Assembly: GCA_002369515.1 (NCBI GenBank) | Contig: DFFM01000054.1 | Coordinates: 1 to 64,000 of the forward strand | Direction: 5' to 3' | DNA: 64,000 nucleotides | Source: Prevotella sp. UBA3776 | GTDB taxonomy: Bacteria > Bacteroidota > Bacteroidia > Bacteroidales > Bacteroidaceae | Position numbers and translations under genes: made by a program | Shown here: positions 32,413 through 41,583 of the stretch, piece after piece | Numbering within the stretch: the first letter of the stretch is position 1 | How the letters are laid out: the number at the start of each line of letters is the position of its first letter | The notes under the pieces: generated by a model | What the model was told of the DNA's origin: nothing | The model's database searches: none | The model's input: the letters and a program-made list of their open reading frames with translations, nothing else

Positions 32413-33529
32413 TTTCAATTTTTTTGGCTGTCGAGAGCAGTCCGCAGGCGGCAAAGATGTCTTGGCCCCGGCTGGCACGTATTGTGGTGAAGATGCCGTG
32501 CTGAGTCAGATAGTCGCGCAGGCTTTCCATGCGTTTCTCCTCGGCCTCGTGCAAGGGTACGTTGGGGATGGTGTGGAAACGTATCAGGTTCACACGACAC
32601 TCCAACCCGCTGAGCAGCCGCACGATTTCACGCGCATGCATCTGCGAGTCGTTGAATCCCCCGAACACGATGTATTCGAACGAGAGGCGCCGCTGGTGGC
32701 TGAAGTCGTAGCCGCTGAGCAGCTCCACCACCTCCTTGATGCTCATGCCCCGTTCGGCTGGCATCAACTGTGCGCGCTGTTCGGGCAGCGGCGAGTGCAG
32801 ACTGATGGCCACGTGGCATTCGCTCTCGTCAAGAAAGCGTTTCAGTTTGTTTCTCAGCCCCACCGAACTCACCGTGATGCGTTTCGGGCTCCAGGCGTAT
32901 CCCCAAGGCGCAGTGAGCACTTGGGTGGCTCTGAGCACGTTGTCCAGGTTGTCCATAGGCTCTCCTTGCCCCATGAACACGATGTTGGTCAGTCGGTCGC
33001 GCTCAGGAAGCGCGTAGATCTGGTTCAGAATGTCGGTCGCCGTCAGGCTGCCTTCGTATCCTTGTTTGCCCGTCTGGCAGAACAGACAGTTCATCTTGCA
33101 GCCCACTTGGCACGACACGCACAGTGTGGCCCGCTCTCCGTCGGGTATGAACACCGTTTCCACCAGCTTTGTTGCTCCTTCACCGGCAGCTTGGACGTCG
33201 TCCGTGCCATGGGCCGGTTTGTCGGTCTGTGCAGCAGACTTGTTTCTGGCGCTGCCTTCGCAACGCACGGGAAACAGGTATTTCACGGTTCCGTCTTTCG
33301 ATCGTTGGCAGTCAATGGGGGGCATGCAGCCTACGGTGTAAAGCTCTGCCAGCCGTTCGCGGTTCTGTTTTGAGAGATTGGTCATCTCGTCGATGCTCGC
33401 CACGTGCTTCTCGTAGAGCCATTTTGCCATTTGCCCACCTGTGAAAGCAGGCATGCCCAGACGCTTGGCTACTTCTTTCAGTTGCTCAAGCGTCATTCCC
33501 AGCAAAGGAGTTTTCACTGCGGTTTCCAT
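32390..33529 (-). CDS. rlmN: 23S rRNA/tRNA adenine-C2 methyltransferase RlmN
   Basis: The 379-residue radical-SAM enzyme methylates A2503 of 23S rRNA and A37 of some tRNAs. The CxxxCxxC cluster is C144-C148-C151 (VGCKMNCLFCQTG), and the later GQGEPMDN and SLHSPLPEQRAQLMP motifs are intact. Residues about 90-120 (ARNKSAAQTDKPAHGTDDVQ) form an unusual hydrophilic insertion just before the core. A TACCTTTG promoter at 33550-33557 drives the rlmN-DUF4837-pdxA set. Confidence 0.95.
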   Translation of the reverse strand: METAVKTPLLGMTLEQLKEVAKRLGMPAFTGGQMAKWLYEKHVASIDEMTNLSKQNRERLAELYTVGCMPPIDCQRSKDGTVKYLFPVRCEGSARNKSAAQTDKPAHGTDDVQAAGEGATKLVETVFIPDGERATLCVSCQVGCKMNCLFCQTGKQGYEGSLTATDILNQIYALPERDRLTNIVFMGQGEPMDNLDNVLRATQVLTAPWGYAWSPKRITVSSVGLRNKLKRFLDESECHVAISLHSPLPEQRAQLMPAERGMSIKEVVELLSGYDFSHQRRLSFEYIVFGGFNDSQMHAREIVRLLSGLECRVNLIRFHTIPNVPLHEAEEKRMESLRDYLTQHGIFTTIRASRGQDIFAACGLLSTAKKIENERAKSL

Positions 33530-33549
33530 TTCATTTCTTCTTTCGCTTG

Positions 33550-33557
33550 CAAAGGTA
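33550..33557 (-). promoter_or_regulatory. Promoter of rlmN
   Basis: The reverse complement reads TACCTTTG, 21 bases before the rlmN start codon. Confidence 0.6.
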
Positions 33558-33609
33558 CTAACAAATGAGCGAAAAACAAAACAAAAGGGTTTTTAATTTT
33601 CTCTCAGCC

Positions 33610-34914
33610 TTACTCCTCTTTCATTCCGAACTTGGGGTCAATCTTGAGCAGAGCGGTCACAAGGAAGGTGACGGCACAGAAAGCCATGACGATGATGAAG
33701 AACGTCTTGTAGCCTACAGCCTCCTGCAACTCGCCGGCAAAGAGACCGGGAATCATCATCGACAGCGCCATGAACGCTGTACACAAGGCGTAGTGGCTGG
33801 TTTTGTAGGCCCCGCGGCTGTAGTAGATGAGGTAGAGCATGTAGGCCGTGAACCCAAACCCGTAGCCAAACTGTTCGAAGAACACACACACGTTGACGAT
33901 GAACAGGCTGCTGGGCAGGGCGTAGCTCATATAGACATAGACGATGTCGGGCAGGGTGATGGCGCACACCATGGGCCACAACCAGCGCTTGAGACCGTCG
34001 CGCCCTACGGCCATGCCGCCGAGAATGCCTCCCAGGGTGAGTCCGATGACGCCCACAGTGCCCTGCACCAGTCCATATTCTTGGGGCGACAAGCCAAGGC
34101 CGCCATTTGCCGCAGAGTCGATGAGGAACAGCGAGGAAACCTTAACCAGCAGCCCTTCGGGCATGCGATAGAGCAGCATGAAAAGAATGCCGATGACCAC
34201 TTCGCGCACGGGGAACTTGGTGACGAAGGTGGTACACAGCTCCCGCAGCGAGTGGTTGTCGGCCTTTGGGCCTTTTGCGTTGTTGGTGGAATCGTCTTCG
34301 GGGCGGGGCAGTATGTAGCTGTGCCACAGCCAGAGGGCGATGAACAGTCCCGCCACGCCGTAGAACATGAGGCTCCACGAAAATTTGATGCTGTTGCGCC
34401 AAACCACCTGCAGGTTGCCGGCAATCATGACGAGCACTCCCTGGCCGAAGATGGTGGCCAGTCGGTAGAAGGTGCTGCGTATGCCTACGAACCACGCCTG
34501 GTCGTGCTCGTCGAGTCCGAGCATGTAGAACCCGTCGGCGGCAATGTCGTGGGTGGCGCTGCTGAAGGCCATCACCCAAAAGAAGAACAGGGTGCCCTGA
34601 AGCCAGAACGATGAGGGGATGGTGAAGGCCACACCTCCGAACGATGCTCCGATGAGCAGCTGCATGCTCACTATCCACCACCGCTTGGTCTTCACCAGAT
34701 CGATGAAGGGGCTCCACAGCGGCTTGATGATCCACGGCAGATAGAGCCACGAGGTGTAGAAGGTGATTTCGGCGTTGCTCAGTCCCAGCTGCTTGTAGAG
34801 CACCAGCGAGATGGTCATCACGGCCACGTAGGGCAGCCCCTCGGCAAAGTAGAGCGAAGGCACCCACTTCCAAGGGGTGTGCGAGTGTCGCTTTTCTTGT
34901 GGTAATTGGTTCAT
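33610..34914 (-). CDS. MFS transporter, AmpG-like
   Basis: The 434-residue inner-membrane protein has about 12 TM helices. The start SLYFAEGLPYVAVMTISLVLYKQLGLSNAEI and the motif SSATHDIAADGFYMLGL resemble AmpG muropeptide permeases, which import anhydro-muropeptides for cell-wall recycling. The ATG at 34914 lies 11 bases after the SpoIID fusion gene, itself a peptidoglycan-type protein, supporting a wall-recycling link. An upstream in-frame extension would overlap that gene and is unlikely. Confidence 0.85.
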   Translation of the reverse strand: MNQLPQEKRHSHTPWKWVPSLYFAEGLPYVAVMTISLVLYKQLGLSNAEITFYTSWLYLPWIIKPLWSPFIDLVKTKRWWIVSMQLLIGASFGGVAFTIPSSFWLQGTLFFFWVMAFSSATHDIAADGFYMLGLDEHDQAWFVGIRSTFYRLATIFGQGVLVMIAGNLQVVWRNSIKFSWSLMFYGVAGLFIALWLWHSYILPRPEDDSTNNAKGPKADNHSLRELCTTFVTKFPVREVVIGILFMLLYRMPEGLLVKVSSLFLIDSAANGGLGLSPQEYGLVQGTVGVIGLTLGGILGGMAVGRDGLKRWLWPMVCAITLPDIVYVYMSYALPSSLFIVNVCVFFEQFGYGFGFTAYMLYLIYYSRGAYKTSHYALCTAFMALSMMIPGLFAGELQEAVGYKTFFIIVMAFCAVTFLVTALLKIDPKFGMKEE

Positions 34915-34925
34915 GGCTTTCTGTT

Positions 34926-37900
34926 CTATTTGTAAATTTTTCTTATTTCTGCGTTTTTGTAATAATGCATGAGTATTTCGTTGTACTTGAATCCCTTTTC
35001 GCCCATGACGGCAGCGCCGATCTGGCACAAACCCACGCCGTGGCCCCAGCCGCGTCCGTGGAGTATGAATCCGTTGTCGGGGGTCTTTTCCACCGTGAAG
35101 TTGCTGCTCAGCAGGTGTGAGTCGCTCAGCGTGCGGCGTATCTCCAGTTCCTTTCCTATGGTGAAGGCTCCCTTGGTGCCCACGATGCGCAGTCGCCAGA
35201 TGCGGCCGCTCTTGCCGCGCTCCAGGGGCTCCAGGTCGGTGATGTCGCCCAGGTCGGTCTTCAGCCGTTGGTTCACCAGTCGGGTGAGCTCTTGTTGGGT
35301 GTAGGCCACCGTCCAGTCATAGAAATGGGTGGTTTCCTGGTCGTAGTCGTTGAGCACTTGGGCGATGATGTGTTTGTCCTGAGTGTTGCAGTAGGGGTCG
35401 TCCACCGAAACCAGATAGGGCTTGGGGGTGTCCTGCCAGCAGTACTGGAACTCTTCGGTGCGCCCGCCGCAGCATTTCGAGAACCGGGCGTCGCAAATCT
35501 CGTCGCCGCTCATGAGTATTTGTCCGCGTGTGGCGCGGATGGCCTCGGCCACGTGAACGTTCTGCGCACGTGTGATGCCCTGGTAGCGCTGGCAGTGGTC
35601 GTCGGCGCAGACGTCGAATATCTGGTGGTCTTCGCGGTCGTACCAGCGAATGAGCTCGTCGTCTTTCTTGATGAACGAGAAGAATTCGTCTGTGCTTTCC
35701 CCTTGGTGCATTCGTTTCTCCATTTGGGCGAGCAGCCACGAACGCGAGATGACGGCGTGTGCCTTGAGCAGTTCAACGCTCGATGTGGCCTTCATCTCGC
35801 TGGAGATGACGCTGGTGAGGTACTGCTCTACGGGCAGCAGGTTGATGGCGCATATCTTATCGACTTCTACCACCAGCTTGAGCGTTCCCTGGAACACCTG
35901 CGTCTCCTTGCGCTCCCAATGGAAGTTGACGCCGATGGTCACGTCCTGCAACGAGAACGAAGCGTCGGTCGAGAGCGGCTTGAAGGTGAGTTCGCGGTAT
36001 TGGTTGCCGTTCCAGAGTATGCTGCCTTCGGCAAAACTGACGGTCTGCTGCCCGGTGAGTGTTTCGCCCTTGGCTGAATAAGGGGCGTTGAGCGTGAATT
36101 TTATTTGCTGTCCACTCACGATGCCCACCGACACTTCGGGTTCGCGCAGGAAGGTGGTTGCCGGCGATTGTTGGCGGTTGGGCGACGGGCGTTGGCTGCT
36201 GCTGGCATAGGCTCTTTTCACGCGTTCGGCCACGGCTTGGGCCTCGGTGTCGGTGAGAGCCACCTCGCGAAGTATCTCCTCGGCGCCCTCGGCCGTCAGG
36301 CGCTCGAAGTCCTGGCGGCGCGGTGTGATGATCAGTCCAGCCATGTCGAGAGCCCCCGGCGACACGAGCAGTTGCCCTTCGCCCGTGGCCGAATAGCAGT
36401 CGGGGCGGTGTTTGCGGCGGGGGAACACCACGCTGAGGTAGTCGTCGGCATGGCGCCAACTGACGATGTTGAGCATGGGCTCTGTGTCGTCGGCCTGCAA
36501 GGGCAACGCCTGGTAGAGCAGACCGAAGAGTTGTTCGTCGCTCTCGTTGTTGCGGGTCTTGATGAGGAACGCCGGACAGACATAGTTGCCGAGCAGGCTG
36601 AGGCTGTCGGTGTCGTTGAGTTGTAGCAGTGTGGTGAGATTGCGGCTCAGCCGCTCCCAGCTGGCCAACAGGGGCACCTGGCCGCTGGAGCCTGCCTGGA
36701 AATGTGCGTGGTCGGGCGCACTGGCTCCGCACTTCGGCCCATTGTAGAACACCATCAGTTCGGGATAGTCTGTCAGCAGTCGGTGCATCAGACCGTAGTT
36801 TTGCAGTATGGTCTGCGGCTGGTGGCGACGCGACGGAATGGTGAAGTGGTGGGGCAGAATGGGGTAGGGATTGACCAGCAGTTCAAACTTTCCGTCGAGC
36901 GACTTGGCCATTTGTTCCGGCGGGCGGTTCTCTGCACAGAGAAAACAGGGTCGTTTGGCAAGTGCCGCCTTGTCGATGCTGGCTCCTGTCGAAACTATCC
37001 GTGCGGGGTTGAATTGTGCTTTCAGCGTGTCGCCCAGTTCGCGCGTCTCCACATCGTGCAGATTGCGGAAGTTCTCCCGCGCCAGAGGCCATTGCTCCAG
37101 TTGACGGTCGAAGAACCGGCTCAGTGCCTGCGAGTTGGGCGAGAGCTGCCATACGTGGGGCGAGCGCCGTTGGGTGTTGGCCGCTGGCTGTTGGCTGCTG
37201 GTTTTTTCGGCCATTTTGTTCATGTGCTGGCGCGCACTTATCTCGAGTGTGCGCAGACGGTCTTTGTAGAGGTTGTTGGCGTTGATGCGCTCCACCGACA
37301 GGGCGGCGTCGCTGTTGCCTCCCCAGCGGCGGCAGAGGTACAGCTCGTTGAAGATGCGGCCTATGCGGTAGTGGCGGCTGAAGACGAGCCCCATGGCGTA
37401 GTCCTCGCCGTAGCTGGTGTTGGGAAACTGCACCTGGCGCAGCAATGGGGTGAAGAAGGCGCGCGGTGCGCCCAGACCGTTGATGCGCAGGGCGTTGTTG
37501 GGCCCGTTCTCGTCGGTCCACTCGGCATGGTCGATGAGTCCTGGTGGCAGTGTGTTCAGTTCGAAGTCGCACATGCGGTAGGAACCGATGATCATGGCTG
37601 CGCGCTGCTTGTAGAAAGCGTTCACCACCTGTTGCAGGGTGTTGGGCGACGAGTAGAGGTCGTCGGAGTCCAGCTGTACGGCAAAGCGTCCGCAGCGCGG
37701 GTCGTTGACGGCCACATTCCAGCAGCCTCCTATCCCCAGGTCGTGCCGTTGGGGAATGATATGTACAAGTTGCGGGTTGGTTTGGGCGAGCTCCTGCAGA
37801 ATGGCTGTCGTCCGGTCGGTGGAGTGGTTATCTACAACGATGACGTTGAACCTGAAGTTGGTTTTCTGCATCAGGGCGCTCTTCACGGCATCGGCCACGG

Positions 37901-38684
37901 TGCGCTCGCGGTTGAATACGGGTATCACCACCGATGCTTCGTGTGCGAACGCCTGTTCTTCAAAATCGGGCACGTAGTAGTTGCTCACGTCCACCAATGC
38001 GCCGACGGCGCGCAGATGGTCTGTGGCGGCCTGCTCCATTTCCACTTGCACCTCGCGGTTGCGTGGGTTCACATAGTCGAACTGTTTCTCGCCGCTGGCG
38101 CGGGTGTCGTCTTCCCGTTCGGTATAGAGCAGCTCGTTCAGATGGAACAGCTCGCCTCGGCGGCTGAGGTGCAGCCGCAGGTCGTACCATCCGGCAAAAC
38201 GGTAGTCGGCCGATGGCTGGTAGTCTTTCAGCCACTGGCTGCGCACGAGCACCACACTGCCGAAGTCGAAGTCGTCGCGCAGGCTGCCCTTCTGGTAGTC
38301 GATGACAGGGTGCCGTTGGGCCGGCTCGCTGGCCGAGAACTGTTCCCAACGGTCGGCATACACCATGGCTGCCGAACTCTCATAGGCGGTGCGCACCATG
38401 CGCTCCACGGCTCCCTGGCCCAGTTGCAGGGGCGACGATTTCAGGTAAAGCAGCGTGTATTCGCTGGTGGTTGCCTGGGCAATCTGTTGCATGGTGTGTG
38501 CTGACAGCAGATTGTCCGTCGGAAGCAACGAACAGTGGGGCGGGGCAACCATGTGGTCGGCCACGTCTCGGCTCACCATCAGCCAAATATGTTGTACGGT
38601 CTTTTCTGCTTTCAGTGCCTCTATCGTGGGCAGCAGCACTTCCAAACGGTTGCAAGGCAGAAAACAGTCGGTTCTTTCTCTCAT
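34926..38684 (-). CDS. Three-part fusion: glycosyltransferase, HIT-like DUF4922, SpoIID
   Basis: The 1252-residue protein has these parts. Residues 1-245: glycosyltransferase-like region. Residues 250-460: GT-A family 2 domain ([27 protein letters not shown] with D339/D341/D342, GEDYAMGL). Residues 575-700: HIT-like or nucleotide phosphorylase region ([11 protein letters not shown] and D658-H-A-H-F-Q, plus [12 protein letters not shown]). Residues 850-1252: SpoIID/LytB domain ([36 protein letters not shown]), which in relatives cleaves or activates cleavage of peptidoglycan glycan strands. No signal peptide is seen. The ATG at 38684 was preferred because a TACCTTTG promoter precedes it; the upstream open frame is encoded by intergenic repeats. 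Confidence 0.8.
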   Translation of the reverse strand: MRERTDCFLPCNRLEVLLPTIEALKAEKTVQHIWLMVSRDVADHMVAPPHCSLLPTDNLLSAHTMQQIAQATTSEYTLLYLKSSPLQLGQGAVERMVRTAYESSAAMVYADRWEQFSASEPAQRHPVIDYQKGSLRDDFDFGSVVLVRSQWLKDYQPSADYRFAGWYDLRLHLSRRGELFHLNELLYTEREDDTRASGEKQFDYVNPRNREVQVEMEQAATDHLRAVGALVDVSNYYVPDFEEQAFAHEASVVIPVFNRERTVADAVKSALMQKTNFRFNVIVVDNHSTDRTTAILQELAQTNPQLVHIIPQRHDLGIGGCWNVAVNDPRCGRFAVQLDSDDLYSSPNTLQQVVNAFYKQRAAMIIGSYRMCDFELNTLPPGLIDHAEWTDENGPNNALRINGLGAPRAFFTPLLRQVQFPNTSYGEDYAMGLVFSRHYRIGRIFNELYLCRRWGGNSDAALSVERINANNLYKDRLRTLEISARQHMNKMAEKTSSQQPAANTQRRSPHVWQLSPNSQALSRFFDRQLEQWPLARENFRNLHDVETRELGDTLKAQFNPARIVSTGASIDKAALAKRPCFLCAENRPPEQMAKSLDGKFELLVNPYPILPHHFTIPSRRHQPQTILQNYGLMHRLLTDYPELMVFYNGPKCGASAPDHAHFQAGSSGQVPLLASWERLSRNLTTLLQLNDTDSLSLLGNYVCPAFLIKTRNNESDEQLFGLLYQALPLQADDTEPMLNIVSWRHADDYLSVVFPRRKHRPDCYSATGEGQLLVSPGALDMAGLIITPRRQDFERLTAEGAEEILREVALTDTEAQAVAERVKRAYASSSQRPSPNRQQSPATTFLREPEVSVGIVSGQQIKFTLNAPYSAKGETLTGQQTVSFAEGSILWNGNQYRELTFKPLSTDASFSLQDVTIGVNFHWERKETQVFQGTLKLVVEVDKICAINLLPVEQYLTSVISSEMKATSSVELLKAHAVISRSWLLAQMEKRMHQGESTDEFFSFIKKDDELIRWYDREDHQIFDVCADDHCQRYQGITRAQNVHVAEAIRATRGQILMSGDEICDARFSKCCGGRTEEFQYCWQDTPKPYLVSVDDPYCNTQDKHIIAQVLNDYDQETTHFYDWTVAYTQQELTRLVNQRLKTDLGDITDLEPLERGKSGRIWRLRIVGTKGAFTIGKELEIRRTLSDSHLLSSNFTVEKTPDNGFILHGRGWGHGVGLCQIGAAVMGEKGFKYNEILMHYYKNAEIRKIYK

Positions 38685-38713
38685 GACGTGCTTTTTTTGT
38701 TTTTCTAAGTATG

Positions 38714-38721
38714 CAAAGGTA
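38714..38721 (-). promoter_or_regulatory. Promoter of the SpoIID-fusion/AmpG operon
   Basis: The reverse complement reads TACCTTTG, 30 bases before the start codon at 38684. Confidence 0.6.
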
Positions 38722-38962
38722 GCGATAATAAATGAGAAAAAGGCAGCTGATTCGTTTTTTTTGCCATCTTTATGTTTAAGACCACAGAAGGAACAAAGTT
38801 TTTTTCGTTTTTTTGCATCTCTGTGAGCGTTGCCTCTGAAAGCCACGGAGATGTTTCCGCCTCGGATTGGCACGGTAAGCCACGGAAAAAAAGCGTTTGC
38901 CTCGGAGCGGCACGGAACAACACGGATTATTCTTGTTTTGCTGAAGTTTCGGTAGTTTTCTA

Positions 38963-39164
38963 TAACAACGAATTTAACTAATAAAACGAATCTTATCAAT
39001 GCATCGAAGATGCAACGAATGTTGACGAATGCAGCGATTCGAATGATTCGTAGGCCACCTGAGGCCATTTGCTGCCGCCATGGATGTATTCGGACAATTC
39101 GGTATATTCGTTGTTGTAGAGATGTCGTAGTATGGCATCTCTACTCCCAAAACTTCAGTTATTC
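38963..39164. repeat. About 200-bp structured repeat, copy D
   Basis: A full copy with the AACGAATTTAAC head (here followed by TAATAAAACGAATC), the GCATCgaaGATGC hairpin, GGCCACctgaGGCC, and AGAGATG...CATCTCT. Confidence 0.8.
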
Positions 39165-39196
39165 TGTTATTTACTGAAGTTTCGGTTGTTTTCTAC

Positions 39197-39399
39197 AACA
39201 ACGAATTTAACGAATAAGACGAATCTTATCAATGCATCGAAGATGCAACGAATGTTGACGAATGCAGCGATTCGAATGATTCGTTGGCCACTTGAGGCCA
39301 TTTGCTGCCGTCATGGATGTATTCGGACAATTCGGTATATTCGTTGTTGTAGAGATGTCGTAGTATGGCATCTCTACTCCCAAAACTTCAGTTATTCTG
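39197..39399. repeat. About 200-bp structured repeat, copy E
   Basis: A direct repeat of copy D offset by about 235 bp, with the same hairpins and the tail CCCAAAACTTCAGTTATTCTG shared with copy D. Confidence 0.8.
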
Positions 39400-39486
39400 T
39401 TATTTATTAAAACAAGAATAATCCGTGTCCCCTCCGTGTCGCTCCGAGGCAAAAAACTCTGTGGTCACTCCGAGGGGTGGGGGAGA

Positions 39487-40320
39487 TTAATCCTCTGCAG
39501 GTGCTTCTTCCTCTTTTTTCTTGCGGATGGCGCGCTTGCGTTTGGGTTTCTCCTCAACGGGAGTGTCGGGCTTGATGCCGGCCAGTTCGGGGTCGATCAT
39601 GATGCGGCCGCAGTACTCGCAGACTATGATCTTCTTGTGCATCTTGATGTCGAGCTGTCGCTGAGGTGGAATCTTGTTGAAGCAGCCGCCACAAGCGTCG
39701 CGCTGCACATAGACGATGCCCAGACCGTTGCGGGCATTCTTGCGGATGCGCTTGAAACTCTGCAGCAGGCGAGGCTCTATTTTCACTTCCAGCTCCTTGG
39801 CCTTCTCCTTCAGTCGGTCTTCCTCGGCACGTGTCTCGCTCATGATTTCGTCCAGTTCGTTCTTCTTCTCTTCCAGGGCGGTGCGGCGGTCGGCAATGAG
39901 AGCGTTGTTTTGCTCCAGGTCGCGGGCGCGCTCGTCGATGCGGGTCTGTGCTTCGCGTATTTTCTTGTTGCAAAGCTCAATTTCCAGTTCCTGGAACTCA
40001 ATCTCCTTGGTCAGCGTGTCGTACTCGCGGTTGTTCTTCACCTCGTCGAGCTGCGACTTGTAGCGCTCAACGCTGGCCTTGGCCTGTTCAATCTCGCCTT
40101 TCTTCTGGACGACGGCGGCCTGGAAGTCCTTGATTTCGTTGTCAATCTTCTCAATGCGGATGGTGAGACCTTCGATTTCGTCTTCCAGGTCCTGCACTTC
40201 GAGGGGCAGCTCGCCGCGCAGGGCGCGCTTCTCGTCGATGCCCGAAAGGGTGGTTTGCAGCTGATAGAGGGTTTTCAGCTTCTCTTCAACTGACAGGTCG
40301 GTTGGATCTTTCTTTGCCAT
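39487..40320 (-). CDS. Coiled-coil protein with C4 zinc ribbon (CdsZ-like)
   Basis: The 277-residue protein has a long antiparallel coiled coil (about 25-185) followed by a zinc ribbon with CGGC (about 211) and CEYC (about 235), and a Lys/Glu-rich tail (KPKRKRAIRKKKEEEAPAED). It resembles the bacterial CdsZ/CT398 C4 zinc-ribbon family, whose members have been linked to the transcription or secretion apparatus; the role in this organism is not known. It follows the NIF3 gene on the same strand, a common Bacteroidetes pairing. Confidence 0.85.
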   Translation of the reverse strand: MAKKDPTDLSVEEKLKTLYQLQTTLSGIDEKRALRGELPLEVQDLEDEIEGLTIRIEKIDNEIKDFQAAVVQKKGEIEQAKASVERYKSQLDEVKNNREYDTLTKEIEFQELEIELCNKKIREAQTRIDERARDLEQNNALIADRRTALEEKKNELDEIMSETRAEEDRLKEKAKELEVKIEPRLLQSFKRIRKNARNGLGIVYVQRDACGGCFNKIPPQRQLDIKMHKKIIVCEYCGRIMIDPELAGIKPDTPVEEKPKRKRAIRKKKEEEAPAED

Positions 40321-40384
40321 AAATCAGTGTAGTCCCTCTCTTATCCCCGTGTGGGGGAGGCCGGTCAGGGACTTGGGCCTTGTG

Positions 40385-41167
40385 TTACAAATAAACTATC
40401 GGGTTGGTGTGGGTTTCGGTCATGCAGCAGCGAACGCCCGGACACTCGCGCTCAATGATGTCGCGGAAAATCTCGTTGGTGAACTGTTCGCTCTGGTAGT
40501 GGCCGATGACGCAAATCTGGATTTGCTGTTCGTGGTCGAAGAAGTCGTGGTAGTGCATCTCGCCCGTGACAAAGGCGTCGGCTCCGGCGCGCACGGCATC
40601 GTCGAGCAGAAACGAGCCCGCCCCGCCACAGATGGCTACGCGGGTTATTGGGCGGTTGAGCAGTTGGTTGGCCATGACGCAGGCTACGCCGAAACGCTCT
40701 TTCACCATGCTCACAAACGCGTCAGCCGCCATGGGTGCGGGCAGTGTGCCCATGACACCGCTGCCTGCGTCGGCTCCCTCTTTGCGCACAAAGAAATCGA
40801 CGTCTGTCAGCCCCATCTTTTCGGCTATCTTGAAGTTCACGCCACCACGCGCGTTGTCCATGTTGGTGTGCATGGAGACAATGGCCACATGGTGCTCGAT
40901 GGCCCGCATGACGATGCGCTCCACCATGTTGCCGCCGCTGATGTGCGCGAGCTTGTGGAAGATGAGCGGATGGTGGCTCACAATGAGGTTGCATCCCTTG
41001 CGGATGGCCTCGTCGAGGACGGCTTCGGTGACGTCCAGACACAACAATGCCCCTGACACATCCCACGCTTCTGTCAGTCCCAGTTGCAGGCCGGCATTGT
41101 CGAAACCTTCCTGCAAGGGCAGAGGCGCGAATCGTTCAAGGGCAGCTACTACCTCTTTTATTTTCAC
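40385..41167 (-). CDS. NIF3-family metal-binding protein
   Basis: The 260-residue protein contains the NIF3/YbgI dinuclear metal site: NLIVSHHPLIFHK, SMHTNMDNARGG, and GEMHYHDFFD. Length matches the short (YbgI-type) form without the central insertion domain. It is often annotated as GTP cyclohydrolase 1 type 2 homolog, but that activity is not established for most members. A TAACTTTG promoter at 41188-41195 precedes it. Confidence 0.88.
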   Translation of the reverse strand: MKIKEVVAALERFAPLPLQEGFDNAGLQLGLTEAWDVSGALLCLDVTEAVLDEAIRKGCNLIVSHHPLIFHKLAHISGGNMVERIVMRAIEHHVAIVSMHTNMDNARGGVNFKIAEKMGLTDVDFFVRKEGADAGSGVMGTLPAPMAADAFVSMVKERFGVACVMANQLLNRPITRVAICGGAGSFLLDDAVRAGADAFVTGEMHYHDFFDHEQQIQICVIGHYQSEQFTNEIFRDIIERECPGVRCCMTETHTNPIVYL

Positions 41168-41187
41168 GCTAAAAAAGATTTAGGCTG

Positions 41188-41195
41188 CAAAGTTA
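41188..41195 (-). promoter_or_regulatory. Promoter of the NIF3/zinc-ribbon pair
   Basis: The reverse complement reads TAACTTTG, 21 bases before the start codon at 41167. Confidence 0.6.
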
Positions 41196-41236
41196 CTGAT
41201 TATTGCCCGGATAATCAAGTTTTTAACAATATTTTT

Positions 41237-41502
41237 ATGATTATCCGCATTCTTACCACCAAATACGTTGTTTTAGGGGTAATATACTAAAAGAGACTGT
41301 TGGTTGAACGCTCCGCGTCTTTTCAAAAACCAATAAAAACAAATAAAAACCTGTTTTTCCTTGTTCGTGTTGGTTTTTATTGGTTTTTGAAAGGCTACGG
41401 GTAGGCGAGCTTGCTCGGGAATGAGACGCGGAGCGTTATTCTTCCATCTATGTGGATGATTTAAGCTACAACGTATTTGGTGGTAAGATTGCGGATAATC
41501 AT
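41237..41502. mobile_element. 266-bp foldback MITE-like element
   Basis: Terminal inverted repeats of 35 bp (ATGATTATCCGCA... against ...GCGGATAATCAT) differ at one position. Inside, a second nested inverted pair (AACGCTCCGCGTC / GACGCGGAGCGTT) and a third (CAAAAACCAATAAAAAC / GTTTTTATTGGTTTTTG) make the whole element foldable. No ORF is present. The ends match those of the 70-bp element at 4376-4445. Confidence 0.75.
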
Positions 41503-41583
41503 TTTTTTTCTTTCGGCGCTACGGGGCTGGGGGATGAGGGGCGCTCCCGAAGAGAAAAAAGCCGAAGCCCCGAGAGGCGGCAG

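Larger units (their letters stand above)
38779..39455. repeat. Composite repeat: inverted outer blocks around two 200-bp repeats
   Basis: The outer block (GCCTCGGAGCGGCACGGAAC...CACGGATTATTCTTGTTTT, 38898-38938) recurs inverted at 39411-39452 (AAAACAAGAATAATCCGTGT...CTCCGAGGC). ACCACAGA at 38780 faces TCTGTGGT near 39449. Between them lie copies D (38963-39164) and E (39197-39399) of the 200-bp family. No gene is visible; the ORFs crossing it belong to repeat sequence. Confidence 0.7.

Noticed and set aside
36702-38504. 600-residue plus-strand frame over the glycosyltransferase/SpoIID gene
   Set aside because: Shadow frame; the minus strand encodes recognisable domains throughout.
38685-39068. 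128-residue N-terminal extension of the SpoIID fusion
   Set aside because: It is encoded by the composite repeat region and lies upstream of a good promoter at 38714-38721. Its sequence recurs wherever the 200-bp repeat is read in this frame.
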